NCBI GenBank assembly: GCA_947683625.1
Contig: CANTUR010000125.1
Span: forward strand, 4,340,001-4,404,000
Direction of reading: 5' to 3'
Origin: Mallotus nudiflorus
Taxonomy: Eukaryota; Streptophyta; Magnoliopsida; Malpighiales; Euphorbiaceae
Length of the DNA: 64,000 nucleotides
Within the stretch, counting starts at the first letter, position 1. Each line of letters opens with the position of its first letter. The position numbers were made by a program, and so were the translations under genes. Below are positions 10,945-23,430 of the stretch, piece by piece. The notes below the pieces were generated by a model. That model worked only from the letters and a program-made list of their open reading frames with translations, was not told the DNA's origin and searched no databases.

Positions 10945-12541
10945 TCCTACTTTTTGATTTTTTGCATATTTTTTCTTATTTTTTATTGATTTTTCAGTGT
11001 TTTGATTGGTTGAAAATTTAATTTAATTATTATTATTATCTGGTGAAAATTTCAATGCATTCAAAATGCATAAATAACTTTGAAAATTCAAAATTCTTAT
11101 CATTTTTTTTGGGAGAGATGAGCGTTTTTACAAACTTGGGAAGTCAGTACGCGTAGACTCTACTTTAAAAAGCAAAGAGTCTTCATACGTGAAAAAAAGG
11201 GGGACAAAGACTCACATACATAGACAAAAAACAAAGAGACGAAAAACCCTAAGCGGCAAGAGAAGACCAGAGAGAACAACGTAAAAAAAACCTGACTGTG
11301 CAAAAAACCCTAAAATCCAAACACTACTGAGAACACCCCCACACACCACAAACTTTGATTTCTTTTATTCTGTTAAAGCCTTAGTTTTTTTATATGGTTC
11401 TTTCAATGAGAATGATCTAACGTTGTTTTTAGTTCTAGTCCATAATCAACAATACTTTAATTTCAACAACGAAAATCCTAGTCTGAGGGGCTAAAAAATG
11501 CATTTGCACAACATCTAAGATCATCACAATGTTCTTTTTTATTCTTTTCTTCCTTAATGATTTTTATTTTATTTTTATTATTGATTTGAGTATTAAATTT
11601 CACTAATTTGATTTTTTCTGTGTTTTTTGTTTTGATATCTGAGCGAGGATTGAGGAGGATACTGCCTATGTTCAAATGAACAGAAGATCCATGGAATGCC
11701 ATGGAATAATCTGTACTATTTTCTAGTAGATATTAGGATTTCTATCTTCATTTTGCATTCATGTGTTCTGTATAGTTATTTTAATTCATGGTTGTATAAT
11801 TGATTAATTTTAGTTTCTGTACGTGGTTTGTAATAGCCCCAGTAGTGGGAATAATGAAAGATTTAATTTTTTGCATATAAAATCAACTAGTAATTAGGTT
11901 CAATTCGATAAAACTCAATTAAAATCAATGGTGGTAGTAGCTTAATTTAGGGTTTACATGTAATTAATTTAAGGTTTCTAGAAAATCACTAAAATGTTTG
12001 TTTGATCCTTTTTATGTTTTATTTGTTTTGGGCTGTGTTTATGAGTTTTTATATTATTTTGGGCCTTAAGCCCATACTTAGGTCTAACTCACTTTAAATA
12101 GGCTTAAAAATGGTTTAAGACTTTAAATGATTAAAATCAATTTAGGCCCATTAGGTTAATTAGATTTTGGCCCACTTAGTTAATTAAAACTTGTTTAGAC
12201 TTAGCTCAACCCACTTAATTTCATTTCTTTTAAAATAAATAGATGTAGGCCCATTTCTCATTTTAAATTAAACCAAGTTAGACTTAGGCCTATTAATTTA
12301 AATGAACACGAGACTAAGAGAAGTTAGTATTCCGTTCCCAGAATCTCCTGATTGTGGTGCTAACTTTCTTTTAGAGAATTGAGTACCACCAATCAAATTG
12401 TCCCAGTTATTACCCTAGGTGGTGACTCCTCTTCTCCATGCTATGAATTTGTGACATAGTAGTGTGTATCCTAAGGCCCTGAGCCTAAGCAGTGTCGCGG
12501 TTGCTAAAATCTTGGATGCGTGCTAAACCTTACTGTCTGCA

Positions 12542-13354
12542 CTTACCTTGTTGAAACTACCATGTAACACAGTAACAAACCTAAAAGGCTACAAATAACT
12601 TGTACACTATTAAGAATCTACTCAATTACAAAAATACTGACACATCTTTCTCTTTATCATTTAATAGGATCAAAATAATAACAAAAGTCAAAAAGAGGAG
12701 CATCAGAGCAAGTGCTAGCTGACAATCATAATAAGAATTGTAAATAAAGTAAGAGCTATCGGCTATCAACACCCATAATAAAACTATGGATTAAGTACTA
12801 TAGAGCTATGGACCATAGCTACAAAAACCTCAATTCAAAAAATACAACAAGAGCTAATAAACAGTAAGGTAGCCAATTAAAAAGCTTTAAAAAAAATAGA
12901 TGATAAAGGAGAACCTGCCTAGCTATGATGACAAACCCAAGCGTGAGTCTCCAGACTATAACCCATGGGGATCAGATCTCCTCGAGAAAGGCTAAACGAC
13001 TAGTGGAAGTCCTAGCTCTAGTCTCCTCTGTGAAGTCACCCTCAACATCCAAATCATCAAGGAAATCCTTAAGATTCTTATGAATGTTAGGGAACTCCAT
13101 CTTATGCAAAGATGACAAAAATTTAGAATAAAAAAATAGAGTAGAAAACACCCAAAACTTGAAAGGGGTCAAGAACAGATAAAAAAACACTCATAGAAGA
13201 TCGAAAGATTCTTCCCCAAACCTAAAAACACATGCCTTACATAGCCTAGAGATTGGAAGGCAGGTAGCCATGCACCAAGCGTGTGACCATGTACTCCACA
13301 CACACAATCACGTGCACTTTGCCCCTCTATGCACTCTCGTATAGTTATACGTGT
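12542..13354 (+). mobile_element. C-family remnant, copy 1 (antisense-gene region and first part of LTR)
   Basis: This stretch is colinear with 23553-24385 and, more distantly, with 52420-53250 at the 3' end of element C. It holds exon 1 of the antisense gene, a decayed purine tract (about 13248-13262) and about 90 bp of LTR. Element A interrupts it on the left and LTR B on the right. The LTR B insertion point is equivalent to that of D in copy 2. Confidence 0.72.
12919..13100 (-). pseudogene. Exon 1 of the antisense gene, copy 1
   Basis: Read on the minus strand from the ATG at 13100, it begins MEFPNIHKNLKDFLDDLDV and continues through a GDFTEETR segment. It resembles 24132-23917 and 52980-52762. 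After the segment encoding GDLIPM the exon ends in CTAG. The donor here is GCAGGT where copy 2 has GTAGGT and element C has GTAAGT, so this copy seems to have lost its GT. The frame is also broken after the TSTS segment. The upstream part of the host gene family cannot be identified from this exon alone. Confidence 0.6.
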
Positions 13355-13590
13355 TGTAGACACCAAATTTCAGGATGATGAGTTATGGATGCGACAAAAG
13401 ACTCCAATGATGAAAATGTCATGAAAAGGTCTTCAATACTTGAACTTTGAAACGTCAAAGGTCTGATTGCTTTTTTCAAAGAAAGGATTTAATGTTTTCA
13501 TGGACTAAATTGCAATGCTTTTTAAGGACCAATTTGTAAAACTTAAATTCTTTCAGGGACCTTTTTATAATTAAAAGTTAAAAAAAAGTG

Positions 13591-13703
13591 GTTCCAATTG
13601 GAAATATGTAATTTCGGTTAGAATTACATAATTTCAATCAGAATTATGTAATTTCGATCAGAATTACACTAATTCCGATTGAAATTGTGTAATTTCGATA
13701 CCT
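13591..13703 (+). repeat. Palindrome array in U3 of LTR B
   Basis: About five units of about 21 bp have GTAATT and AATTAC arms around TCGATCAG-like centres. The homologous array in D is about twice as long, so copy number changes between family members. Confidence 0.72.
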
Positions 13704-13813
13704 TTTCCATATGTTTTTTAAATTTTCTAGAAAATAAAATGTCTCTTTCTTGAGTCCTAATTGGTATGAAATTCTCTTAATTAATTTATACGTAGGGTTA
13801 AAGGATGTTTCAC

Positions 13814-13820
13814 TATAAAA
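13814..13820 (+). promoter_or_regulatory. TATA box of LTR B
   Basis: TATAAAA in the context CACTATAAAAGGA is conserved at the same place in LTR D (24955-24961). Confidence 0.6.
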
Positions 13821-15420
13821 GGAAGTGTTTTGGCTCCTGAAAGAAAAAAAAAGCAACAAGGAAAAAGAAAAATTGGAAAAAAGAAAAAAAAAGGACAAAA
13901 AAAAGAAAAAAAAAAGAAAAAGACCATATGCATTATCTACAAAAATTCTTTTGCTTAATTGATTAATTAAAGATCTTTCGAGGATTTTTGAAGAACAAGA
14001 TTCAGAGACCTATAAAAAACAGTGATTTTAGAAAATTTGAGGAGCATTCCATTAAAATCATCCATAAGTATCATCTTCTCCTTGTACTATTTTATTTATT
14101 TATTTATTTATTTTATTGATTTTTAATTTTATTTTATTATTGATTCACTAATCATAAATTTTTTTATGGTGATTATGGAGGAAAATACATGATGATCATG
14201 TTGGGAGGATTGAATCCATGAGAAATCCATGGAATGCCATGGATAAGACCTTATAGATTTAGTTTTCAGGTCTTTTTATTTTTTATTTAATTTATGTTTT
14301 TGGGGTTGTATTAATTATTTTTCTTATTATTTTCAATAGATTATTGGAATAGCCCTAATAGTGGGAATAACGGAATTATTAGTGTGATTGCATGTTTATG
14401 TTGATTAATCGATTAGTAAAATTAAGGTTCCAATTGGGTAATTAATTAAGATCAATGGTGGAAGTAAATTAATTTAGGATTGTATGTTAATTAAAATTAA
14501 GGTTTTGGAAAGAATAATTAATTGGTTGTTTTGATATTTTATTTAATTGTTTGATATGTTTTATTTGTTTTTGGGCTTGTTTATTTATTTTTGTGCATTT
14601 TGGGCCCTAGGCCCACAATAGGCTTTAACCCATTTAAATTTAGGTTTTTTAAGTTTAATTTATTAAAATGCATTTTAGGCCCATAATTAATTAGATTTAG
14701 GATAGATAGAGATAACTTATGCTCATTTAGTAAATTAGACATAGGCCCATCTAATTTAATTTAATTAATTAGACTTAGCCCACTTAATTTAAGGCTTTTT
14801 CATATCATAATTTGTAGATTTAAGATCACCTTAGAATTAAAATATGTAGAATTAGGCCCAATAATTTAAATTCTTCATAATTTGTAGATTTAGGCCCATT
14901 TTTAGAATTAAAATAAATAGACTTAGGTTCATTTAATTAAAATTAAAAGGAATTAGGCCCATTAGTCTGTAGCTCACTTGTAAGTTAAAAACATTTACAT
15001 TTAGCTCATTTAATTAAATTCAATGTATATTAGACTAACTTAGGGATTATATGTTTGAATGAATGCATTATTTACTTGTATTTTCATGACTGGTTTGTCT
15101 TAGAGTTAATTGCTAGAATAAGGGTTTATATGAAATTGCATGTAAAATAATATAGTAATTCATTAAGTAATTCTAAATGAACACAAGACTGAAAGAAGTT
15201 TGTATTCTATACCCAAAATCTCCTAGTTGTGGTGGTAGCTTTCTTTTAGGGAATCAAGTACCACCTTTTCAATTTGTCCCAGTTATTACCCTGGGTAGTG
15301 ACTCCTCATCACCATGCCATGTCTTTATGATAGTTGTTAGTGTTGTCTCTAGAGCCCTGAGCTCAAACAGTGTCGTGGTTGCTAAAATCTTAGGCACGCA
15401 CTAAACCTCATCGTCTGTAA

Positions 15421-15438
15421 TGGTGACTCGACTAGGGA
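15421..15438 (+). promoter_or_regulatory. Primer-binding site of element B
   Basis: TGGTGACTCGACTAGGGA differs from the site of element A at three of 18 positions, which fits C-to-T decay and one further change. Confidence 0.72.
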
Positions 15439-16361
15439 TAAGAGATACTGATTCTACTTGCGTTCTTGAGAATTATTTTAATAATTATTATTTTATTCTT
15501 ATATTCATTGTGCATGCCCCTATTAATCGATGGTGTTAGTTTATGATTCCATGATTCCACTAGCTTCATCGAGTTATAGATTAGCTAATCATCACTCTTA
15601 GCCTTAACTTGGTCCAAGAGAGATTGTCAGGCTCATCTAACCAGAGCCTATAGCCTAAGTCATTAAGGAGGGTAGTCTTCTCTCGAATTTGCAAAGGATG
15701 CTAGGCCCCTCTGACCTTGGCCTGTGACTTAAGTCTTAAAGGAGGGCATCTTGCTAAGGGAACTTTAACTTTTTCACCAGACTCCAGACCATATATAATG
15801 GCTGAGTTATTTCCCCTAAGATCTACCCAAATTGCTTGTGAATTTTGCAATGAGGTATTTTTATCTATAAAGGCCCAAGCCCATACTTTAGAAGCCCATT
15901 AGCACTAATAAAGATTGGGCTATGCTTTTATACCTAGAAATATTATTTCTATGTTTTACTACTTTAAGAGAGATATGGCATGCACGTTGGTCCCTGATAT
16001 CCCCTATTGATATTAATACTAAGACAAAAAATCCTAGGAAAAGAGACTCGCCATTAAATACATGTATGGGAGGAATAAGATTTGAAGGATGTATGTACAC
16101 CTAACTTGACTTGTTACTTCGTACCTATTGCATAACACATGCATCATGCATACATGCATCTCATGTATCATACTAACATTTTATCTTTCAGCCATCATAG
16201 ATTCATCAAGGTCTTCCTATGTTTAAAGTCGAAAGGGTGGCAGACTAATGAGAACTAATTCAAGCCCATAATTAATCACGAAAGAGATCCTTAGTAGACT
16301 GGAAAAGAGTCCTATTAATTCACTCTACCTAGATGCTTCACAACCTTAATAAACCAAATAA
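15439..16361 (+). other. Untranslated leader of element B
   Basis: It is non-coding and colinear with the leaders of A and E. It ends at the ATG of gag (16362). Confidence 0.68.
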
Positions 16362-17819
16362 ATGGAACAACAAGGAGGAAATTGGACCCTAGATGATGTC
16401 AAAGGAGCATTGATGGATGACATAAGAGTGATGATGTAATATGAGTTAAGATAGGCTTTGGCTGGATTGATGCCACCACCTGTTACTGTTGCACCTCCTA
16501 TTTCAGCCAATCCACCTATTGTGACCAATCCACCTACTATGGGTACACCACCTGCTAACAATGCCAATGCTGGGGAAATGAAACTCGAGGATGTTAAAAA
16601 GGCAAAAAGGCAATCACTTGAGCAAGTTCAAGAGCTGGAATCTAAGCAAATGAAAGCACTAACTCAGAAAATGTCCAAGATGGAGGAATTGATAAGATTA
16701 CAAGGCATTGGATACTCATTTGATTTTGATGATGTGATGTAATTTGAGGAAGATAAGCTACCTGAAAAATTCAAGATGCCACAGCTGCAAAAGTTTGATG
16801 GTACTGGGGACCTGAGAATTCACTTTAGTCAATACACAATTACTATGAGCACCACTAAGGCTCCTTCGTATATGGTTACCGGGCTATTTTTACTCTCCTT
16901 AGAGGGTATGGCTGCTAATTGGTATTATGGGTTGGAGAACTCTATCTATGCAGACTGGAGATAGTTACGCACTACTTTTCTGAAGCAATATGACTATAAT
17001 ACTAGGCTCGAAGTGTCCATTAAGGATCTAGAATTGACCAAAAAAAGCCCAATGAGTCATTCTCAGATTTCCTGATCAGGGTCATGAATAAGGGAGGATT
17101 AATGAAGAACAAGCTGGCTGAGAAGGATTAGGTTAGGATGGTAGTCCAAAATGTGTCAACTAATCTAGTTGAAAGGCTGCAAATGATGAACCTTAAGACA
17201 TTTATAGACTTGTATGATGATGGGTTGCAAGTTGAGGAGATTGAGAATGAGAAAAAAAGGATTGCTAAAAGCAATGGAGCAAGAAACTACCCAAATGGGG
17301 GAATATAGCAAGGAAGCACTAGCTGAGTTGTTCAAATGCATGTTATACAAACACTAAGAAGATTCTCTAATTTCAACCTACCCTTGTGCAAAGTCCTAGA
17401 CCGCCTGATGCAAAAGGGCTTGCTCAAACCTCTCACCATTTTTGAACTCGCTAAACCTAAATGTCCTTGGCTATAACCTGAATAGTTATTGCAAATTCCA
17501 CCAAGTTACTAGCCTTTCCATAGACACTTGTACTCACCTTAAACAAAAAATTTAAGACCTTATAGACTCTAGAAAAATCATGGACCTTAAAAGCCAAAGT
17601 ATCAGAAATAATCCTTTCATAAACTACCGAAATGTACTGCCCCTAGCTACTATGATGATTAACTCAGGAGTTAGTGAGGAAGAAGTGCTAAGCTCCTTTA
17701 AGGATCTAGACCTTAAAACTAATAAGAAATCTCCCAATGCCCTTAAAGATGTGGAAAGAGTAGAAGACTTATTGGGTCAACCTTCAGGCAGGTTCGACTA
17801 TAAGGTGTTTTTATACTAA
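16362..17819 (+). pseudogene. gag: Broken gag of element B
   Basis: The frame starts at ATG 16362 (MEQQGGNWTLDDV). It runs through a proline/valine-rich segment, a basic helix with LTQKMSKMEELI (about 16660), and the gag core (FKMPQLQKFDGTGD, about 16770; NWYYGLEN, about 16918). Stops near 16437, 16454, 16740 and 16962 and a 1-base shift at the A-run near 17040 inactivate it. The zinc-knuckle relative (YCKFHQVTSLSIDTC, about 17490-17535) has lost its Gly-His pair. The last recognisable coding motif is LLGQPSGRFDY (about 17770). Element A continues into protease at this point but B does not. Confidence 0.8.
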
Positions 17820-20800
17820 ACCACCTTCTTTTGATATACCCTTTGAGGTGATTGTGCCTATAGGATGAGGTGACGAGTTTGATGATGAGAAGCTACTAGA
17901 CAAGAAAGAAAAATGCACATTTAAGGAACATAAAGATGAAGTCATGGGCACATGCGGTAAGAAGATGAAAGAATAATTGTTATGTCAGTCACCTAAAGGA
18001 TAGCCACTATGAGACTCAACATCCCAAGCATATAAAATAGGAAATAAATTTTCTTATTATCTTCTTTAAATAAAATTTTAGTTTTTTTTTGTTTTAGCGA
18101 TCGATGATATAAATTATGATCATGCTTACTTATATAATGTACATCCTAATGGTACTATGCATTATGATATTAATCGCATATGCATGTTTGAAATAAATTC
18201 AATTCAATTAGATTCATTCAACACGGGCACAAATGCAAATTCAAAGAATATACATATATCACATGGTGTAACTTTTGAAGATAGGAAATTTGAGGAAAAA
18301 AATAAAAAGAATAAAAAAAGAGAGAAAAAAAAGAAAAGAGAACAGTGACATAAAAAATAGAGAGAAAAATTAGGACTGGCTTGTAATAGGAATTTTATCA
18401 TATGATGTAATGAATGTTTTCATTTTTGCCCTAATGAATGATTAAAATTGAATTTGAAATTTTTGTTCAAATATTGCATATTCATCTTTATCATACTACA
18501 TAAGTATCTGAATGAAAAGACAATACATAATGAAAACTAAATCAAAGCTATGAGATCACTATTTTAGCTAAGTTTTCTTTTTTGCCACCCCTTTGTAATT
18601 TTCCTTATAAGCTTAGCGTCCCCTTACGCCTTGAGAATTTAAGTGTCTCAGTAACTTGCATTGTAAGTCTTGTCTTGTAACTATCATCAATTATTGCATA
18701 AGCATCAAGCTTCATATTCTGCTCAAGAGTCCTTCAAAGTGTAAATCTAGTTGATTTCATCATCAAGAAATCACTTCAGTTAGTTCGCCCACTCCTCTAC
18801 ATCTTCAATGTATGAGATTGCAACTAATAGGGTCAATAAGACAAAGGGTCAATGGCAGTAGTGACCAAATCGAGTCTCTTGTGCACATGAAGAAAAAAAT
18901 TTGCAAATGAATCCATAATGGAACTAGGGGAAAAAATGTAGCTCTGAGGGCAAATTGAGTATGCATTCAAAGAGTAAAGATGGAACACTAAAGTATAAGA
19001 GCCAGTATAAAAGATCTCAGGGCAAAAACAAGCATACAAATACATCAGTTATCATACAATAAAAGCAATAGCAAAAAGAAAACTTCAACAGTGCATCGGT
19101 TAATCACGAGCTGCAGTGTTAAGCCATGGACCCCACTTGCTAGTTTGGTCATCAGTCTAATGAACTGTATCAGAACCTCTAACATCAGAAGTACTAATAT
19201 TGAAGCATACAATACTTAAGCCTGTAGGCTACTAATGAGGCATCTCATTCTCGCAATCCAAGCTACAAACATAGCTTTGTTCCAAACATAAGACCCATTA
19301 GGATTATGCACATCATACATAACATGCATACGCTTGCATACAATTTTTTTGTTAAATACTTTGTTTTGTATAATAAAAGTCTTTAAGCTTAGACAAGATT
19401 GTACAGATACTCTGCTACTAACTTTCAAAATTAGTGTTGTGAAAGTATAGGAAAGTAGTCAGAGTATTTACATGTGAAGCATCTGAAAGAGTAAAATAGG
19501 AAGATCAATATTATTAAGAAACCTCATCTTGGCAATCTCAAGAGGCTAGATAGGACGCTCAAGCTCCTCAGATTCAACATCCATCTCTATAGTCTCATTT
19601 GGAGCATCATCTAGAATATCTCTCCTTAATAGTTAGACCAATGTAGGGTATGGAATATGGCGATGAGAAGGTCCAACATGTCAGCAATACATTCAATGAC
19701 TCTAAAAAGGGAAGAATGTACTCAAATCTTGAAATGAATGCACTCTAAAGAATTATTTGATCATGAAATAAGATTTCTAACTCCTGAACCTTTTCTACAA
19801 GAGATGTCAATAAAAGGAATGAAACCATTTACCATAGCATTAATGGAATGGCAAAAATACAAATACAACCCAAAGCCATAACTTCAATGGTGGAGTATCA
19901 TGACCCTGTGATCAGAGACAAATCTAAAAGGAAGAATGCAAAAAGAATAACATTGCATTTTAACAAAATTTCTTCACTTTTGAATAGACCATACTAACTT
20001 ATGGTAGTTTGTGCAGGGAAAAACAAAAGAGAATGAAGAAGGTGAAAGGAACCAATACATCAATAAGAATGGGAAAGGTTGCAAATGCTAATCATTCATC
20101 ACAAGTATCATCTTGCATGGCAAACACTCATCAATATAATAAAAGGACATAACAGAACTCTATTTCCTTAGATTCTATAATAAAATACAATCCCAATAAT
20201 AAAATTCATAAATTTAAAGTAAATTCATCCACTTCATGAGATCATGTGCAAAAAGCTTATCTCATGAGTTTTGATCATAGTGGCTTTCTTTATTAGCCTT
20301 GCAGAATTTAGATGAGTAGTTAATAGTTTTATGTTGAGAGTTTATAAACTCTAATCAATCTAATGCTTGCTTTGCACCTAAACAAGGGGAAGAAAATGCA
20401 CAAACAAAATTTATGGACATGATGCATAAATTGCTTGAATTTTAAAGTATCATTTTAGTCTTTCAAATGATAAATGTGCATATAATCTACTCCAATGCTT
20501 ATAAATGAGCATGAGTACAAAATCCCTTGACAATATCCACGCTGAGTAATATAAGAAAGGTGGGGGAACATTAAGAGGAGAATCAAAATAAGAGCAACCA
20601 TAATTTACTCCAATGCTTAGAAATGAGTAAGAGTATCAACATGAAACCTTTGGCAGTATCCATGTTGAGTAATATAAGAAAGGTAAGGGAATACTAAAAG
20701 AGGACCATGCAAAAAAAATGCTATGTTTACTCAAATGCTCTATATGCATATGAGTATCCAAAGGACCTTTCCAATGGTATCCATAGTAAGTAATATTAAA

Positions 20801-21329
20801 AAGGTGGGGGAATACTCGGATAAGGAAGGAAGCATAAAAAATAATTCGAAGGCTATTTTAATACTCAAAATTTGATATATTTATACTCAAATTTCATAAG
20901 TTTTGTTTAACAAAATCTCCCTAAGATTAAGTATAGAAGTAAACACTCTTCACTTAGTAAAAGACATACTCTCAGCATAAGATGGTTAACAATGCCTCTG
21001 ACCTTTATAAATGGCGAATAAATAATAGTCATGAAATTAAAAATAGTGAGATTCATTGAGTGCATGCTATCTCTTGAAAAAGTGATGAATTTTCTCATAA
21101 ATTTTCAATATTATAATGTGCTTTTATACAATCATTATGATTAGAAACTAGGATTTGCAAATCTAGAAGAAAGAGCACCCAACATATAGAGATGGTTAAC
21201 ATAGTGAAATTGAAATCAGTCAGCACATAAATTCTAATTAGTCAGCAAATAAATTCTAATCAGTTAACACAATAAAATTCAAAGTAAGCTAGCATAAAGA
21301 ATTCAAAGCATTCAACTCAAACAACCAAA
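17820..21329 (+). other. Non-coding 3' region of element B
   Basis: Colinear with 5701-9250 of element A and without a credible frame. Similarity resumes about 17950, right after the lost protease. A purine-rich stretch lies at 18280-18360. Confidence 0.62.
20489..20825 (+). repeat. Three tandem units of about 120 bp in element B
   Basis: The units begin near 20489, 20609 and 20729 and are homologous one-to-one with 8408-8750 in element A. Confidence 0.75.
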
Positions 21330-21540
21330 GATAAAAATTCACGAGCAGTTATGGACTGTAGCATCAAAGGCAAGCAATAAAATGATTGTAGCCAATTTGC
21401 AAACAGTTATGGTCTATAGCATTATCAAAGGAAAGCAATGAAAGGATTGCAGTCAATTTGCAAGCAATTATGGATTACAACATCACCAGTGAGCAACAAA
21501 AGGGTTTCAGTTAATAGCGAGCAATTATGGATTGCAATAT
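21330..21540 (+). repeat. Imperfect tandem repeat of about 70 bp in element B
   Basis: Three units contain GCAATTATGGATTGCA-like or AGTTATGGACTGTAGCAT sequence followed by AAAGG...AGCAATGAAAGG. Related repeats occur at about 9250-9420 in element A, just before its hairpin array. Confidence 0.6.
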
Positions 21541-21554
21541 AATCATATAAGACA

Positions 21555-22395
21555 ATTCTAACTATACAACTAAGTGTAGTCAGCATTGTACGATCGAGTA
21601 CAATGTATTCATCCAATCATATTATACGATCGAGTATAATCGGCATCATATGACCGAGTGTGATGTTTCTTTTTAACCAAGACTATATGTCTGAGTGTAG
21701 TCGGCATTATATGACTGAGTACAATGTACTTTCAACTCAGACTATATGATCAAGTGTTGTCAGCATCATACGATCGAGTATGATGTTTCTTTTCAATCAG
21801 ACTATATGTCTGAGTTTAGTTAGCATTGTACCACCAAGTACAATGTGTTCTTCCAATCAAATTATATGATTGAGTATAATCAGCATCATATAATCGAGTA
21901 TGATGTAACTTTTCAAATTCAGACTATACATCCAAGTGTAGTTGGCATTATACAATCGAGTACAATGCATTTTCAATTCAGACTATACATCCAAGTGTAG
22001 TCAGCATTGTACGACTAAGTACAATGTATTTTCAATCAAGATTATACGATGGAGTATAATTGGCATCATACGATTGAGTGTGATGTTTCTTTTCAATAAA
22101 GACTAAATGTCTGAGTGTAGTCAGCATTGTACGATCGAGTACAATGTATTTTCAAATTTAGACTATATGTCTGAGTATAGTCGGCATTGTATGATCGAGT
22201 ACAATGTATTTTCAGTATCATATGACCGAGTATGATGTTCCTTTTCAATTCAAACTATACGTCCAAGTATAGTCAACATTATATAAGTGCAATGAGTCCC
22301 TTTCACCCAAGATTATATGATCGAGTATAATTAACATCAAATGACCAAGTATGATGTGTCATTTCAAGTCAATGTTGTATGTTTGAGTATAATAA
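21555..22395 (+). repeat. Array of covarying hairpins upstream of the polypurine tract of element B
   Basis: About 30 hairpins of about 22 bp are joined by short spacers such as TTTTCAAT or a TCAGC step. Arms come in several types: CATTGTAC with GTACAATG, ATTATAC with GTATAAT, CATCATAC with GTATGATG, and GACTATA with a TGTAGTC-like partner. The centre is usually GATCGA or a near variant (GACCGA, GACTGA, TGTCTG). Arm changes on one side are matched on the other. The array translates to nothing. Confidence 0.82.
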
Positions 22396-22499
22396 GTTCA
22401 TAAGCAAAAGCTTCATAGAGCATAGGTAAGTATCTTAACTTTCAATTAAGAAATTGAGTGCTAGTTTACTTTGCCATAATTTATCAAGCAAACAGCGAC

Positions 22500-22511
22500 A
22501 AAGGAGGGAAC
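22500..22511 (+). promoter_or_regulatory. Polypurine tract of element B
   Basis: AAAGGAGGGAA followed by C directly precedes the 3' LTR fragment. The context GCGACAAAGG matches element A. Confidence 0.75.
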
Positions 22512-22738
22512 TATAGACACTCGATTTCGGGATGATGAATTTTAGATGCGACAAAGGACTCCAATAATGAAAATGTCATGAATAAGTCTTCAATAATTGA
22601 ACTTTGAAACTTTAAAGGTCTGATTGCAATTTTCAAAGAAGGGATTTAGTGTTTTCATGGACTAAATTGCAATGCTTTTTAAGGACCTAATTGCATAACT
22701 TAAATTCTTTCAAGGACCTTTTTTTAAATTAAAGTTTA
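22512..22738 (+). repeat. 3' LTR of element B, 5' 227 bp only
   Basis: It starts TATAGACACTCG (the terminal TG has become TA) and follows LTR B until AAAGTT at about 22736, then breaks off. The TATA box and all of R-U5 are missing. Confidence 0.75.
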
Positions 22739-23430
22739 TATATGTGCTATTAGGTTTTAGTTTTTCACTTTAATTAAATACTTAATTTCTATTAGTTTTA
22801 CCTTCCAACTCATTAAAAGTTAGGACTACTATATAATGGTTTAGTTGGAGATTCGTATAGGAATTGATCAGTGCAGTGGAATATAAGATTAAATGCTAAT
22901 TTATTACATAATTTTAGATGCAATGGACTATCCATTCATAAATTAAATTTTTTACTAATTTGCTTATGAACTTGACAACTCACTTAATGCCCACATTAGC
23001 TTTCTAGAAAAGTTCTATTCACTTTAAAAACTTTGTTCTTTACTAACTCACTCCAAAAATTCATCAAATCCATTTTGTCAAATCTTTAAATGTGCAAGAC
23101 ATATTAGTAAAAAATTTCAATTGAAATTTTAAAAATAATTTATTTTTAAATATTTTCTACTAAAAATCAAATTAAAATGACCAATTATTTTCAAAATTCA
23201 AATTTAAAAAATTAAATTGCATTTATTCAACTTTGAAATTATAATTAAATAGTATTTATCTATATAATCAAATAATTATGAAATTAGTTTTAAACATTAT
23301 TAATTTTAATTTTAATTTTTACTATGTGATCATTCAAATTGAAAAAATAATTAAGGTTTATGTATGTTGTCAAAATGTGGTAGCTAATGAAAAATTTCTA
23401 AAATCTTTGGAAGTTTGTTAGGATACTATT
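22739..23430. other. Unassigned AT-rich spacer
   Basis: About 690 bp have very low GC, no frame above 60 residues and no similarity noticed to other parts of the window. They lie between the truncated LTR B and the second C-family remnant. This may be the product of the deletion that truncated B, or a remnant of another element. Confidence 0.4.

Larger units (their letters stand above)
1..12541 (+). mobile_element. Element A: non-autonomous Tat/Ogre-type Ty3/gypsy retrotransposon, left edge cut by window
   Basis: The element runs from a partial 5' LTR (1-1541) through a primer-binding site, leader, broken gag, protease/G-patch frame, a long repeat-rich 3' region and a polypurine tract to a 3' LTR (10601-12541). 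The two LTRs align from window position 1, which corresponds to about 11305 in the 3' LTR, so roughly 700 bp of the 5' LTR lie outside. There is no RT, RNase H or integrase between 5701 and 10587, so the element could only move with enzymes supplied by a relative. It is inserted in a C-family remnant at 12542. The 5' target duplication is off-window and cannot be checked. Confidence 0.85.
10601..12541 (+). repeat. 3' LTR of element A
   Basis: It starts TGTAAGTACC after the polypurine tract and ends CTGCA. Relative to the 5' copy it has lost about 320 bp at the junction near 12300, where sequence equivalent to 985 jumps to that equivalent to 1305. It holds a palindrome array and a TATA box in U3, the GTAATAGCCCC block at about 11832, and TTAGGCCCA-type repeats at about 12060-12300. 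Confidence 0.85.
13355..15419 (+). repeat. 5' LTR of element B
   Basis: It starts TGTAGACACC and ends CGTCTGTA just before the primer-binding site, about 2065 bp. It matches D (24386-26313 and 39211-39543). U3 contains a short palindrome array and a TATA box. TTAGGCCCA-type repeats fill about 14600-14990. Confidence 0.85.
13355..22738 (+). mobile_element. Element B: non-autonomous Tat-type retrotransposon with truncated 3' LTR
   Basis: It has a 5' LTR 13355-15419, a primer-binding site, a leader, a broken gag, a non-coding repeat-rich 3' region, a polypurine tract and the first 227 bp of the 3' LTR. It is colinear with element A but lacks even the protease and G-patch: after the LLGQPSGR motif (about 17770) coding stops and the 3' region begins. 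It has no RT or integrase. The solo LTR D (24386-39543) belongs to the same family. Confidence 0.82.

Noticed and set aside
21555..22395. Regular short palindromic repeats that could be taken for a CRISPR-like array
   Set aside because: Plant retroelement context, repeats not identical, no unique spacers of constant length and no cas genes.
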